A DNA stretch of 64,000 bases from Lewinellaceae bacterium (GTDB lineage Bacteria; Bacteroidota; Bacteroidia; Chitinophagales; Saprospiraceae): contig JACJYD010000002.1 of the NCBI GenBank assembly GCA_020636275.1, forward strand, positions 372,001 through 436,000, written 5' to 3'. Of this stretch, positions 25,885 through 34,643 are shown one piece after another. The position numbers were made by a program, and so were the translations under genes. A model generated the notes under the pieces. The model did not search any database and was not told the origin of the DNA. It saw only the letters and a program-made list of their open reading frames with translations. Every line of letters starts with the position of its first letter. Within the stretch, counting starts at the first letter, position 1.

Positions 25885-25914
25885 TGTAGGGCGAAAAGAC
25901 ATTTTCGCCCTACA
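25885..25914. promoter_or_regulatory. Intra-operon 13-bp hairpin between binding protein and permease
   Basis: TGTAGGGCGAAAA (25885-25897) pairs perfectly with TTTTCGCCCTACA (25902-25914), loop GACA. It lies in the 50-base gap before the permease. Such hairpins often protect the binding-protein mRNA end so that more of it is made than of the permease. Confidence 0.55.
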
Positions 25915-25928
25915 AAACAAATATTACC

Positions 25929-27638
25929 ATGTTCCAACTCAGAGGTTCTCTCACCGGCCGTCAAGCGCTGCTCCTGGGCATTGTCGGCCTGTTTATATTT
26001 CTGGGCATCTGGTGGTTGCTCGCCGAAGCCTTTGCCCTGGATCGAAATGAACCGGGTCGCGAGTTGCCTGCCGACCCGGATGCAGGATTGGTGGTCACCG
26101 GACTTCACCTGACCGATGCCGACCCGGCCGAAAATTTTGTTTTGGAAAATGCTGGCGACGGAGCCTATACGGGTCTGACCGTGGCCTTTCCCGATACGCT
26201 GAACGCCGGGCCAGGGACCGTCTATTCCCTGGCCGACAATGCCGGTGGTATATTTTCCATCGACCCGGTTTCGGGCCGGGTCGTGGTGGCCCGGTCTCAA
26301 GGGCTGGACTACGAACGCGCCACTGCGCTTTCGGTCGTTGCCTCGGCGGTGGATGCCAAAGGAGAAAAAGCGACAAGCAATTTTTATATCCAGATCGGCG
26401 ATGTCAACGAATTTCCGATCGGAAAGCTCGAAGATATCGACCCCAAACCCAATGAAGTGGGTCGCCAGGCGCTTGTGGGCGCCGCTACCGGCCTGATCGC
26501 CTATGCCCGCGATCCGGATGCGGGCGATGCCGTGCAATACCGCTTGTTGGGCGAAGGGAGATCCCCTTTTTCGATCGACCGCAACTCCGGAACAGTGACC
26601 GTCGCCGATACCCTCGCTCTGCGGGGAATCCGGTCTTCCCGGGTCTTCCTGGGGATCGAAGCCTTGAGTAAGGACGGGACATCCAGCGTCGATACTTTTG
26701 AGATCGCATTGAAAGACGGAGGAGGAACCGCAGCCGATGGGGGCGGGGCAGGTACAGGACCGGAAAAGGTGTATCCCATTCTCCCCACGCCTCAGTTGGT
26801 GGTCGAATCGATCCCCGAGCTCCTTTACCAGGACAAACTGCTGGCCAATACCTGGGATTCGATCTGGATCAACATCCGGGGATATTTGTGGGCTGTCCTG
26901 CTGTCAATCCCTCTTGGGTTTATCATCGGGCTGGTGCCCATGGTCCGGGGCCTGTTCAGCAAACAGGTCGACGCGCTGCGCTATTTGCCGCTCACCGCCC
27001 TGACGGGCTTGTTCATCATCTGGTTTGGCATTGAGGACGAAATGAAAGTGGCCTTCCTGGCCTTCGGTATCATCGTCTACCTGCTTCCGGTGGTGGTGCA
27101 GCGCATTTTTGAGGTGGAGGACGTCTACACGACCACGGTCTTCACCCTGGGGGCAACGGACTGGCAAACCATCCGCACCGTCTATTTCCCCTCGGTCATG
27201 TCCAAGGTCATCGACGATATCCGCGTGTTGACGGCCATTTCCTGGACCTACATCATCATCGCCGAATTGCTCAACAAACAGGGAGGGATCGGCGCTTTGA
27301 TCTACACCAAATCCCGGCAGGGGGAGATCCCCAAAGTATTTGCCATGCTGATCATCATCGTGTTGATCGGCTTTTTGCAGGACCGCATATTCGTGTGGAT
27401 GGACCGCCGGCTTTTCCCGCATAAATACTTCAAGACCATCGTGCCCGGTCTTCGGGAAACGGAAGCGGGCATCCTGATCATTTTGGGCATGTTGGTGTTG
27501 CTCCTCCTTCAAAATATGATCTTCCCGGCCTTTTCAGAATGGATGAACATGCTGGCGATCCTGGCCATCGTTTCGGCCCTGGTGATCATCGTTTTCGGAG
27601 AGATCAAAATTCGCAGCAGCATTGCCAAGGCCAATTAA
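25929..27638 (+). CDS. ABC permease with two cadherin-like repeats in the periplasmic N-terminal region
   Basis: A 569-residue protein with an unusual layout. One transmembrane helix at 14-35 is followed by two tandem cadherin-like repeats: about 50-162 (FSIDPVSGRVVV, LDYE, GDVNEFP) and about 163-262 (ARDPDAGD, FSIDRNSGTVTV). The calcium-type residues DxD, LDxE and DxNxxP are present. A glycine-rich linker (265-280) leads to a BPD_transp_1 permease domain at 305-495, with the EAA loop GATDWQTIRTVYFPSVMS. Two final helices occupy 512-558. The permease resembles SsuC/TauC. The cadherin insertion suggests calcium-dependent contact with the OmpA-tagged binding protein or with cell wall or surface partners. 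Confidence 0.87.
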   Translation: MFQLRGSLTGRQALLLGIVGLFIFLGIWWLLAEAFALDRNEPGRELPADPDAGLVVTGLHLTDADPAENFVLENAGDGAYTGLTVAFPDTLNAGPGTVYSLADNAGGIFSIDPVSGRVVVARSQGLDYERATALSVVASAVDAKGEKATSNFYIQIGDVNEFPIGKLEDIDPKPNEVGRQALVGAATGLIAYARDPDAGDAVQYRLLGEGRSPFSIDRNSGTVTVADTLALRGIRSSRVFLGIEALSKDGTSSVDTFEIALKDGGGTAADGGGAGTGPEKVYPILPTPQLVVESIPELLYQDKLLANTWDSIWINIRGYLWAVLLSIPLGFIIGLVPMVRGLFSKQVDALRYLPLTALTGLFIIWFGIEDEMKVAFLAFGIIVYLLPVVVQRIFEVEDVYTTTVFTLGATDWQTIRTVYFPSVMSKVIDDIRVLTAISWTYIIIAELLNKQGGIGALIYTKSRQGEIPKVFAMLIIIVLIGFLQDRIFVWMDRRLFPHKYFKTIVPGLRETEAGILIILGMLVLLLLQNMIFPAFSEWMNMLAILAIVSALVIIVFGEIKIRSSIAKAN

Positions 27639-27639
27639 A

Positions 27640-28449
27640 ATGCAAACCGAGATGTTTAAAGATACCGAGCTTCCCAATATTATCCAGCTGCGCAATGTGA
27701 GCCAAAGCTACGACGGTGGGCAGTCGTATGTGTTGAAAGACCTGGAAATGCTGATCGAGGACAAACCCGACAAGGGGCAGTTCATCTCGATCCTGGGCGC
27801 TTCCGGCTGCGGTAAATCCACGATCCTTCGCTATATCGCCGGCTTACAAAAGCCCACGGAAGGCGAGGTCTTGATCCACGACAAGCCCATTACCTCTGAA
27901 AACCGCGTCAGCATGGTATTCCAGCAATACTCTTCCCTGCCGTGGATGACCGTGCTCGACAACGTAGCCCTGGGCCTCCGGTACAAAGGGGTCGATGAAA
28001 AAGAGCGCAACCAGCGCGCCATGGAATTAATTGAAATGGTGGGTTTGGCGGGACACGAGAAGAAATTCGCACAGTATCCCACGCTTTCCGGCGGGCAGTT
28101 GCAGCGGGTGGCCATCGCCCGCAGTATGATCGCCAATCCGGAGATCCTGCTGATGGACGAGCCCTTCGGTGCACTCGATATCAATACCCGCCTTCAGATG
28201 CAGGAGTTGTTGCTGGACTTATGGTACAAATTCCACCCTACGGTCATCTTCGTCACCCACGATATTTCCGAGGCGGTCTATCTGGGCGACGATATCTACA
28301 TGATGAAAAAAGCCCCCTCCCGCTTTGTCGAGCACGTTGTCGTCGATCTGCCCTATGAGCGCGACCGCGAGATCAAGCGCCAACAGCATTTTATGGAGTT
28401 GGTAAGGGATGTGGAGGACCGGATGTTAAACATAGTTCAAGGAGAGTAG
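27640..28449 (+). CDS. ABC transporter ATPase (SsuB/TauB-like)
   Basis: A 269-residue ATPase. Walker A GASGCGKST, Q-loop FQQYSSLPW, signature LSGGQLQRVAIAR, Walker B ILLMDEPFGAL and H-switch VTHDISEAVYL are all intact, so it should be active. The pattern matches nitrate/sulfonate/taurine-type importers, in line with the SsuC-like permease. The start MQTEMF at 27640 begins one base after the permease stop; ATG at 27652 is an alternative. A frame start at 27622 inside the permease is unlikely. Last gene of the operon, converging on the J-domain-like gene. Confidence 0.92.
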   Translation: MQTEMFKDTELPNIIQLRNVSQSYDGGQSYVLKDLEMLIEDKPDKGQFISILGASGCGKSTILRYIAGLQKPTEGEVLIHDKPITSENRVSMVFQQYSSLPWMTVLDNVALGLRYKGVDEKERNQRAMELIEMVGLAGHEKKFAQYPTLSGGQLQRVAIARSMIANPEILLMDEPFGALDINTRLQMQELLLDLWYKFHPTVIFVTHDISEAVYLGDDIYMMKKAPSRFVEHVVVDLPYERDREIKRQQHFMELVRDVEDRMLNIVQGE

Positions 28450-28469
28450 CGCCGAAAGCACTACGCTCC
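28441..28469. terminator. Imperfect hairpin between convergent genes
   Basis: GGAGAGTAGCG (28441-28451) pairs with CACTACGCTCC (28459-28469) at about nine of eleven positions. It spans both stop codons of the convergent pair and could terminate transcription from both sides. Confidence 0.45.
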
Positions 28470-29105
28470 TTCCATCAACAACGCTGGTTTCCGGATCGCC
28501 ATAAGCATCGCTGCCGGATCCACCTCGATCTTCTGGCCGTGGATGAGGAGCCCGTTTGCGCGGCCCTCGATATGCCGGTAGAACCAGTCGACGATATTTT
28601 CAATAGAATCTTCCTTTCCGAAAGTAAGGTACACCCGGATGGTCTCCTGGTAACCGATCCGCGTGCCGCGGTGCGATTCATCCATGAAGAGATAGGCGTT
28701 GGGCGTATTGGGGATCTTGAACTGATCGCCGAGGGACAGCCATTTGTAAAAGGTGCCGAACAGATCGTATTTCAGGTCCTTATCGGAGGTGAGGATCTCG
28801 ATCTTCATCCCGTCGAAGGCATAGAATACATTTTGGGGGCGACGGTTTTCGTCCCTGGGTAGCGCGATTTTCCCCTCGAAGTAGGCTTCCATTTTTTCCG
28901 TCAGGTATTCGATCTGCTGGAAACGCTCGGTCGCCATTTCCCGTATGGTCTCATCTTCGAATTTTTCAAAATTATCGGGGTGGTATTTGGTGCGCAAGTC
29001 TTTCTTCGCCTGCTGAAACTCTTTGATGGTAAGTTCCTCCAGACTTTTTCCAAAATATTTTTGGATGGCTTCTCTGTCCTGGGTGCTGAGGGCTGTTGTT
29101 TGCAT
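28461..29105 (-). CDS. J-domain-like hypothetical protein
   Basis: A 214-residue cytoplasmic protein. Residues about 10-70 resemble a degenerate DnaJ domain: KEFQQAKKDLRTKYHPDNFEKF contains the HPD motif after a basic helix, then an ATERFQQIEYLTEKM helix. The rest (YAFDGMKIEILTSDKDLKYDLFG, then IHGQKIEVDPAAML) has no recognised family. It may recruit an Hsp70 to a specific client, but no dnaK is nearby. Convergent with the ABC operon, with both stop regions inside one hairpin. Confidence 0.72.
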   Translation of the reverse strand: MQTTALSTQDREAIQKYFGKSLEELTIKEFQQAKKDLRTKYHPDNFEKFEDETIREMATERFQQIEYLTEKMEAYFEGKIALPRDENRRPQNVFYAFDGMKIEILTSDKDLKYDLFGTFYKWLSLGDQFKIPNTPNAYLFMDESHRGTRIGYQETIRVYLTFGKEDSIENIVDWFYRHIEGRANGLLIHGQKIEVDPAAMLMAIRKPALLMEGA

Positions 29106-29512
29106 CTATTGGGAGAATAAATGGGATAATATTGGACTTACGCCCATTTGTAAAAAAAAACTTTAAAAACGGCTTTTTCGGCGTCTGTGGCGCCGAAAAA
29201 GCCGTTTTTAAGATCAAAGTCGCCGCCGCAGGGGGCGACTTTGATCTTAAAATCTATGGATACGCGTTACACGTAACTCCTGTAATATGTTGGAAAACGC
29301 CTGAGATGCGTTTTGGGTTGAATGAAAGGGGATCTGTTGATTTCACATCTTTTGAAAAAAATCTTGCATCTTCCGATCAGAAGCGCTTTTTTTATTTCAG
29401 ATTGAGGATATACTAAAGGAAAGTGATTTGACGGCCGCCGGCCGCACTAGTCCCAAGCTACTTCGCTTTGGGTATATTTCCGGGGAGTTCCAGGATCTAC
29501 TTTTTAAATAGA
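29106..29512. other. Gene-free interval with double-hairpin element
   Basis: This 407-base gap between divergent genes holds the double-hairpin element at about 29128-29287, a small AAAACGC/GCGTTTT hairpin near 29293-29313, and a GC-rich patch (GACGGCCGCCGGCCGC) near 29432. I see no coding frame. The promoter for the gene at 29513 should lie in the last 100 bases but no clear TAnnTTTG box is visible. Confidence 0.6.
29128..29287. repeat. Second double-hairpin element
   Basis: A perfect 21-bp hairpin (29163-29183 with 29191-29211) is followed by a 19-bp hairpin (29206-29224 with 29234-29252). Outer arms ATATTGGACTTACG and CGTAACTCCTGTAATAT pair imperfectly around both. The architecture copies the element at 17303-17445 although stem sequences differ, and it again lacks U-tracts. 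Confidence 0.72.
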
Positions 29513-32299
29513 ATGGCAAATTCATTATTTCAATACTGGATTGAATCGGCTTTCGGGCTGTTGTTGTTTTGGGGTTTTTACCGACTAGCCCGAAAGCGCC
29601 AGCCCTTGGTATTCAGGAAGTTCTATTTGATCCTGACACCGCTACTGGCTATGACAATACCGCTGTTGGACTGGGAATTGCCGGCCGGAGGCGCAGGAAC
29701 GGCATCTTCCGGACTGTGGGACCAATGGCTACAGCGCCTGGAGGAGATCTCGGGCGGCTCGATCCAGATATCGGGAATGGGCCTGCTCAGCGCGGTCTAC
29801 TTTGTAATTACTGCTGTCCTGTTATTCCGCGTGGCCGACGGCCTGGAACGCATGAAGGGGGCCGGGCGGATCGGCGCAGTCCTGGAGTTTATCTATATCG
29901 AAGGCGGATGGGCTTTGTTCTGGTTCCAACCCCTCCTTTTTCTTTTCCGAAGCGAATTGACGGCCATCCGGACCCACCTGCAAGTGATTTCCTTGCCGGA
30001 GGAACGGACGGGACCTTACCGGAAGGCGCTTGGCCTGACGCTTCCCACCATCGGACTCGCCATGGCGCTGGCCTGGCTTTTTTCTGCCAATCAGATCTGT
30101 CATTCTCCCCAGTGGAGCCAGGTGGAAAGCGCCGCAAACCATTGGCAGGCCCGTCTGGAGATTCCTTTCTTTCAACTCGGCTCCCCCCGGGAGGGACAAA
30201 CTTTGATGGGATGGGGCGGGTATTGGACCACTTTTTCTCCTTTGTCTACCGACTCCCTGTCCCGCATTTCCGTCCGGGTGCTTAGCCCGTTTGAATATTT
30301 TTCCGTATCCAATCAGATCTGGTCCTGGAGACAGGATGGCTGGAGCCTGGCGCCCATATCGGTGGAAGCCCTGGTCTCCTTTCCGTTTCAATCCGAACCG
30401 GTTCGCCTGGGGAGTCTGACAGAGATCCAAAGCTTCTTGACCGGCCAACGCTTTGCTACGGAAATGACCTTGATCCTGAAAATGGAAGACGGCCGGCAGC
30501 GGCGTTGGCTCGGCGTGATCGGCATCAGCGAAAAAGGCCGGCTGTATGGGTATGCAGATGTTCTCCAAAACTGGGGTGTTGCCATGCCGTTGCTCCATTG
30601 GAAAAAAACGGATACCGGCCGGTCCTACGCCGAACTGGTTCCGCATAGTCCGTATTCCCTGGTCTGGGGCGATCTGAACCTGCCCCTCGATCTGCGGGCC
30701 AACCCGGATGTGTATAGTGGGTATGCGGCCTTCGATCTGGAGGAGTTTCAACGTTTCGTTGACCAGCCCCTTCGCTTTTATCTGGGCGATTCGCTCCTGG
30801 TGCCCGAGTCGGTCGAGGTCCGGGAAATGGATGAATATTCCAATCCGAATAATTTCTTTTCCGCCCGGAAAAAGCTCCGCCTGGATGGAGGGGACACTTT
30901 TCTGGACGAATTGGAACCGGTCCTTCTGCGCCCGGCGACCACCTGGACCATAACGGCGAGTTTGCCGGGCGAGGTGGAGGTCAACGCCATCAATCTCTAC
31001 GTGCGGGACACCGATGCGCCCTACGACCCTCCCCTCCATGCGCCGCGGCTGCCGCGCATCGACAGTCTGTACTCTTTCCAATTGATCACCCGTGACGGCT
31101 CCCCTTCCATTTTGCGGATCGATACTACGCTGACCCGCAACCAAAAGATCCTGAATATGTACCGGTCGAACGATGCGTACCGGATCATTCATATTCCGGG
31201 TTTTGAATCTTACGACCGGCTCGTTCAGGTGCCCGAGCAAAATATGACCCTGGTCCGGGAAGAGGGATTGTCGAGAGATTCCATTTTCCTGGGAGACCGG
31301 CTACCGGAAGTGCCCTATGCGGTTTTGGATACGCTTTATTTGGAATGGGGAGATCTTTTCGCTGCGCCAAACAGCAAGGTGTATTTGCTGGAGGAAGTGG
31401 AATCGCAGATCAGTCAGGCGCCCCGCCTCCATGTGCCCGGTCGGGAATTGGCGATCCATTCTTTTGTACTCTATTTTTTCCGGGAGGACAAACCCATTCA
31501 CGCAGAGTGGTATTCACCCGGGCGCATCGCGGCCTGGAATGCAGATAGCCTTTTGACCTGGATCCGGCCCCGCACCTCTCTTTTCATCGACCAGCTCGTC
31601 GTTTCGGATGAAAAGGGAGATCTCTACGCCGCTCCGATCTCCTTCGCTTTCCACATCGGAAAATCGGAGCGGGACATACGATGGAAGGTAGCCATAGAAG
31701 AAGTACCTGCCTGGGAGGTGGGAGAGACCGAGCGGATCGAAGAGGGGCAGGTTCTGGCTTTCCGGAATTATCGCCTCAGCGATCTCATTCCGATCCTCGC
31801 CCTGCATCCGAAGAACCGGATGGAATTCCGTGGCCTCCGGGATGATCCGGTGCTGAATGTGCAGCTCACGGCAGATGGCGCCTTACCGGCAAGGGCCCAG
31901 GATTTCCTGCTCAACGAATTGCAGAAGCGCTTCCGGTTCGAATTTTTCTACGAACGTCTGGACCGCCCCAACTGGCAACTCCATCTGAAAGACGCCGACC
32001 TGCTGAACCGGTCGCGCTACGATAAGGTGGAACTTCCGGAGGAGAAAATACGCGTTTTTCAATGGGATGGCACCCATGTGCTCACCGGGGTCACCCTCAA
32101 CGAGATGGCCGATCACCTGGAGGAGCGCTTCGATGAGATCATCATGTGGTTCCCGAATGCATTCCAGAGCGACCGATACAGTTTTTCCCTCCATTGCAAC
32201 TCGCTAAGCGCGGTACAGGAGCAGCTGGAAAAGGAGTACGGCATCGTCTTTCAGCGAATGGATCAGCTTTGGTCGGGAATGGTGGTGCGGTTCTATTAA
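29513..32299 (+). CDS. BlaR1-like membrane protein lacking the protease motif, with DUF3738-like C-terminus
   Basis: A 928-residue protein. Residues 1-110 have the three-helix look of M56/BlaR1 sensors (YWIESAFGLLLFWGFYRLA, FYLILTPLLAMTIPLLDW), and another helix lies near 180-200. The HExxH zinc motif expected between them is absent. A large exported beta-rich region follows. The final 170 residues resemble DUF3738 (TIGR03435), found behind M56 domains in other phyla: LSDLIPILALHP, a RAQDFLLNELQKRFRFEFFY core, and VTLNEMADHLEERFDEIIMW. The stop shares the palindrome TTAA with the convergent kinase gene. Start MANSLF at 29513 is preferred over one 15 codons upstream. Signal sensing without proteolysis is inferred. 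Confidence 0.72.
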   Translation: MANSLFQYWIESAFGLLLFWGFYRLARKRQPLVFRKFYLILTPLLAMTIPLLDWELPAGGAGTASSGLWDQWLQRLEEISGGSIQISGMGLLSAVYFVITAVLLFRVADGLERMKGAGRIGAVLEFIYIEGGWALFWFQPLLFLFRSELTAIRTHLQVISLPEERTGPYRKALGLTLPTIGLAMALAWLFSANQICHSPQWSQVESAANHWQARLEIPFFQLGSPREGQTLMGWGGYWTTFSPLSTDSLSRISVRVLSPFEYFSVSNQIWSWRQDGWSLAPISVEALVSFPFQSEPVRLGSLTEIQSFLTGQRFATEMTLILKMEDGRQRRWLGVIGISEKGRLYGYADVLQNWGVAMPLLHWKKTDTGRSYAELVPHSPYSLVWGDLNLPLDLRANPDVYSGYAAFDLEEFQRFVDQPLRFYLGDSLLVPESVEVREMDEYSNPNNFFSARKKLRLDGGDTFLDELEPVLLRPATTWTITASLPGEVEVNAINLYVRDTDAPYDPPLHAPRLPRIDSLYSFQLITRDGSPSILRIDTTLTRNQKILNMYRSNDAYRIIHIPGFESYDRLVQVPEQNMTLVREEGLSRDSIFLGDRLPEVPYAVLDTLYLEWGDLFAAPNSKVYLLEEVESQISQAPRLHVPGRELAIHSFVLYFFREDKPIHAEWYSPGRIAAWNADSLLTWIRPRTSLFIDQLVVSDEKGDLYAAPISFAFHIGKSERDIRWKVAIEEVPAWEVGETERIEEGQVLAFRNYRLSDLIPILALHPKNRMEFRGLRDDPVLNVQLTADGALPARAQDFLLNELQKRFRFEFFYERLDRPNWQLHLKDADLLNRSRYDKVELPEEKIRVFQWDGTHVLTGVTLNEMADHLEERFDEIIMWFPNAFQSDRYSFSLHCNSLSAVQEQLEKEYGIVFQRMDQLWSGMVVRFY

Positions 32300-33276
32300 A
32301 GGGACCCGTAATGCTTTTGGATCATTTCAATGGTCGCCTCCAGGGGTTTAAATACTTCGAAGGTCGTTCCCTGCGTGCGCTGAGCCCCCATGGCATTGGC
32401 AAATTTTGCGGCCTTGATATAATCCGTTGGATCGTTGAGCAGTCCGTACCCCAGCCCTCCCGCAAAGGAATCGCCGCAACCCGTCGTGTCGACCACATGG
32501 CCGACGGGAACGGAAGAGACGAAATCCTCCCGGACCTTTCCATCCGCAAGTTGATACACGACGCAACCCCGGCTGTCGAGGGTGACGATCATCGACTTTA
32601 GCCCCTGTTGCAGGCAGTGACCGGATAGGTCCGGCAAGTGGTCGGTCTGGGGCACAAAGCCTTTCAATTCGTTGGTTTCGTATTCCTTTTTGAACCAGCA
32701 GCACTGCGATTCCTCCAGGTTCATTTTCAGCACGTCGATATAGGGCAGCCACATATCGCGGTCGACCCAGAATTTGATCAGCCGGTCGCCGGTGACCGTC
32801 AGGGTATTGGTCGGGCCGTGGGCGTCGAGGATGATGATCCCCCGGCTGTTTTGTTTGATGTATTTCAGGGTTTCGAGCGGTACCTCGTAATCGGTGATCG
32901 GCACGCAAACGAAGGCATCGCAATCGAGGAGGTCCTTCACATCTTCCGGAGTGATGGGATCCATAAACCCGGTCTGTTTTTCAAGGCGGTTGTTCTGGTC
33001 TATAAACCGCAGGCTGACCACGTCGCCCCGGTCGGATTCCGACGTGATGTGATCCAGGGAAATATTGGCGTAGGCGCCAAGGAGTTCCCTGATCGGGCCT
33101 TCGTCCTTTTTGCGCACATGGGTTACCGGGATGACCGTGCCCGCTTCACCGAGCAGCCTGGAAAGCGCAATGCTCGTATGGGTGGCACAGCCGTATTTCT
33201 GGATCACATCTCCATGATGGGTGACAATGGTATCTCGGGGAATGGGCCCCAGTACAGCAATTTTGAACTTTGACAT
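32296..33276 (-). CDS. PfkB family carbohydrate/nucleoside kinase
   Basis: A 326-residue ribokinase-fold protein. The C-terminal signature DTTGCGDSFAGGL carries the catalytic aspartate and anion hole; IIILDAHGPTN and VDVLKMN-type strands (YIDVLKMNLEES) fit the family. The N-terminus KIAVLGPIPRDTIVTHHGDV differs slightly from sugar kinases and an N-terminal GG pair is replaced, so the substrate cannot be named. It converges on the BlaR1-like gene with a four-base stop overlap and lies 59 bases downstream of the flavoprotein gene. Confidence 0.88.
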   Translation of the reverse strand: MSKFKIAVLGPIPRDTIVTHHGDVIQKYGCATHTSIALSRLLGEAGTVIPVTHVRKKDEGPIRELLGAYANISLDHITSESDRGDVVSLRFIDQNNRLEKQTGFMDPITPEDVKDLLDCDAFVCVPITDYEVPLETLKYIKQNSRGIIILDAHGPTNTLTVTGDRLIKFWVDRDMWLPYIDVLKMNLEESQCCWFKKEYETNELKGFVPQTDHLPDLSGHCLQQGLKSMIVTLDSRGCVVYQLADGKVREDFVSSVPVGHVVDTTGCGDSFAGGLGYGLLNDPTDYIKAAKFANAMGAQRTQGTTFEVFKPLEATIEMIQKHYGSL

Positions 33277-33335
33277 AGAAGGTTTATTGCAATTTTTTTC
33301 GAAAATAGAAAAATGCCGTTATCGAACGCCTTTTT

Positions 33336-34577
33336 TCACTCCTTTTCTGCCAGTGCATGCCCGGCAATCCAGCCCCCCGTCCAGGCCGCCTGGAAGTTGA
33401 ACCCCCCGGTAATGGCGTCGATATCGAGCACTTCGCCGGCAAAGTACAGGCCTTTGTGGATCCTGCTCTCGAAGGTTTTGAAATCCACTTCTTTGAGCTC
33501 GATTCCTCCGGCCGTGACAAATTCGTCCTTGAATGCACTTTTACCCTTTACGGAAAAGCTGGCTGAAAACAGTTCGTTGGCCAGTTGATTCAAGGCTTTT
33601 TTGCCCAGGTTGCCCCAGGGTTGTTCGGGGTCGATGGCCAATTGCTCAACCAGTCTTCGCCACAGTCGCTGCGGCATTCCGGTTGGGTTATTTTTGAAAA
33701 TGGGCTTACGGGCATTCTCTTCTTTAAAAGCCGGCAATCGGTCCTGTAGCTCTTGCAATTGGAGCGGGTAGGCCCAATTGATCAGGATCTGGAACTGGTA
33801 TTCCAAATCGTGCAATTCCCTTGCTGCCCAGGCGGAAAGGCGCAAAATACCGGGTCCGCTGAATCCCCAGTGGGTGATCAGCAAGGGGCCTTCCGCCTGA
33901 AATTTCGTGCCCTGTATCCGCACCTGGGCCTGGGGTACGGAAACGCCCGGCAGGTCGGTAATACGAGGGTCTTTGACGTTGAAGGTGAACAGGGACGGCA
34001 CGGGGGGAACGAGGGTGTGGCCAAGGTGTTCGATCATTTCCCAAACGGATTTGCTGCTGCCTGCCGCCACCAGGACCTTATCGGCAAAATGAGCCACTCC
34101 CGTGCCGGTCATGACCTTCCAGCGCTGGTTTTGCTCCTCGGGGGGGTAAATTTGTACGACCCGCTGGTTTCGAAAGATCCGCACTCCCGCCTTTTGTGCT
34201 TCGCCCCACAGGCAGTCGATGATCGACTGGGAATTGTCGCTCACCGGAAATACCCGTCCGTCGTCCTCGATCTTGAGGGGCACGCCCCGTTTGTCAAACC
34301 AGTCCATGGTATCGCCCGTGCAAAACCGGTTGAAAGGCCCGAGCAGGGCCTTGCTTCCCCGCGGGTAGTTTTTTACCAGTTCCCGGGGATCGAAGCAGCC
34401 GTTGGTCACATTGCAGCGGCCGCCCCCGGAGACCTTCACCTTGGCCAACACATCCTTACCCCGTTCCAGGATGAGGATGTCGGCTTCCGGGTTTTGGCCG
34501 GCACATGCGATGGCTGCAAAAAATCCGGCTGCGCCACCACCGATGATGAGGATCTTGTGGGTTTGGTCTTTGAACAT
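33336..34577 (-). CDS. NAD(P)/FAD-dependent oxidoreductase, HI0933/YhiN family
   Basis: A 413-residue flavoprotein. The N-terminus shows the FAD dinucleotide motif ILIIGGGAAGFFAAIACA with ILERG at the strand end, and the family signature KVKVSGGGRCNVTNG near residue 50. FAG-like C-terminal closure is seen in KGLYFAGEVLDIDAITGGFNFQ. This is the HI0933/YhiN (BaiN-related) group, conserved in bacteria but with poorly defined physiological reaction. Divergent from the SRPBCC-like gene across 66 bases that must carry both promoters. Confidence 0.92.
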   Translation of the reverse strand: MFKDQTHKILIIGGGAAGFFAAIACAGQNPEADILILERGKDVLAKVKVSGGGRCNVTNGCFDPRELVKNYPRGSKALLGPFNRFCTGDTMDWFDKRGVPLKIEDDGRVFPVSDNSQSIIDCLWGEAQKAGVRIFRNQRVVQIYPPEEQNQRWKVMTGTGVAHFADKVLVAAGSSKSVWEMIEHLGHTLVPPVPSLFTFNVKDPRITDLPGVSVPQAQVRIQGTKFQAEGPLLITHWGFSGPGILRLSAWAARELHDLEYQFQILINWAYPLQLQELQDRLPAFKEENARKPIFKNNPTGMPQRLWRRLVEQLAIDPEQPWGNLGKKALNQLANELFSASFSVKGKSAFKDEFVTAGGIELKEVDFKTFESRIHKGLYFAGEVLDIDAITGGFNFQAAWTGGWIAGHALAEKE

Positions 34578-34643
34578 GGGTTTGATCTATTTCGTGCAAC
34601 CAACTTTCATTTTGGCTGTTATCGTTCCAAAAATTACGACAAT

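Noticed and set aside
29821..31240. Large minus-strand frame within the BlaR1-like gene
   Set aside because: Composition is that of an antisense frame and it has no recognisable domain; the plus-strand protein has TM helices and domain matches.
33753..34643. Upstream extension of the SRPBCC protein by 297 codons
   Set aside because: That part is antisense to the well-supported YhiN-like gene.
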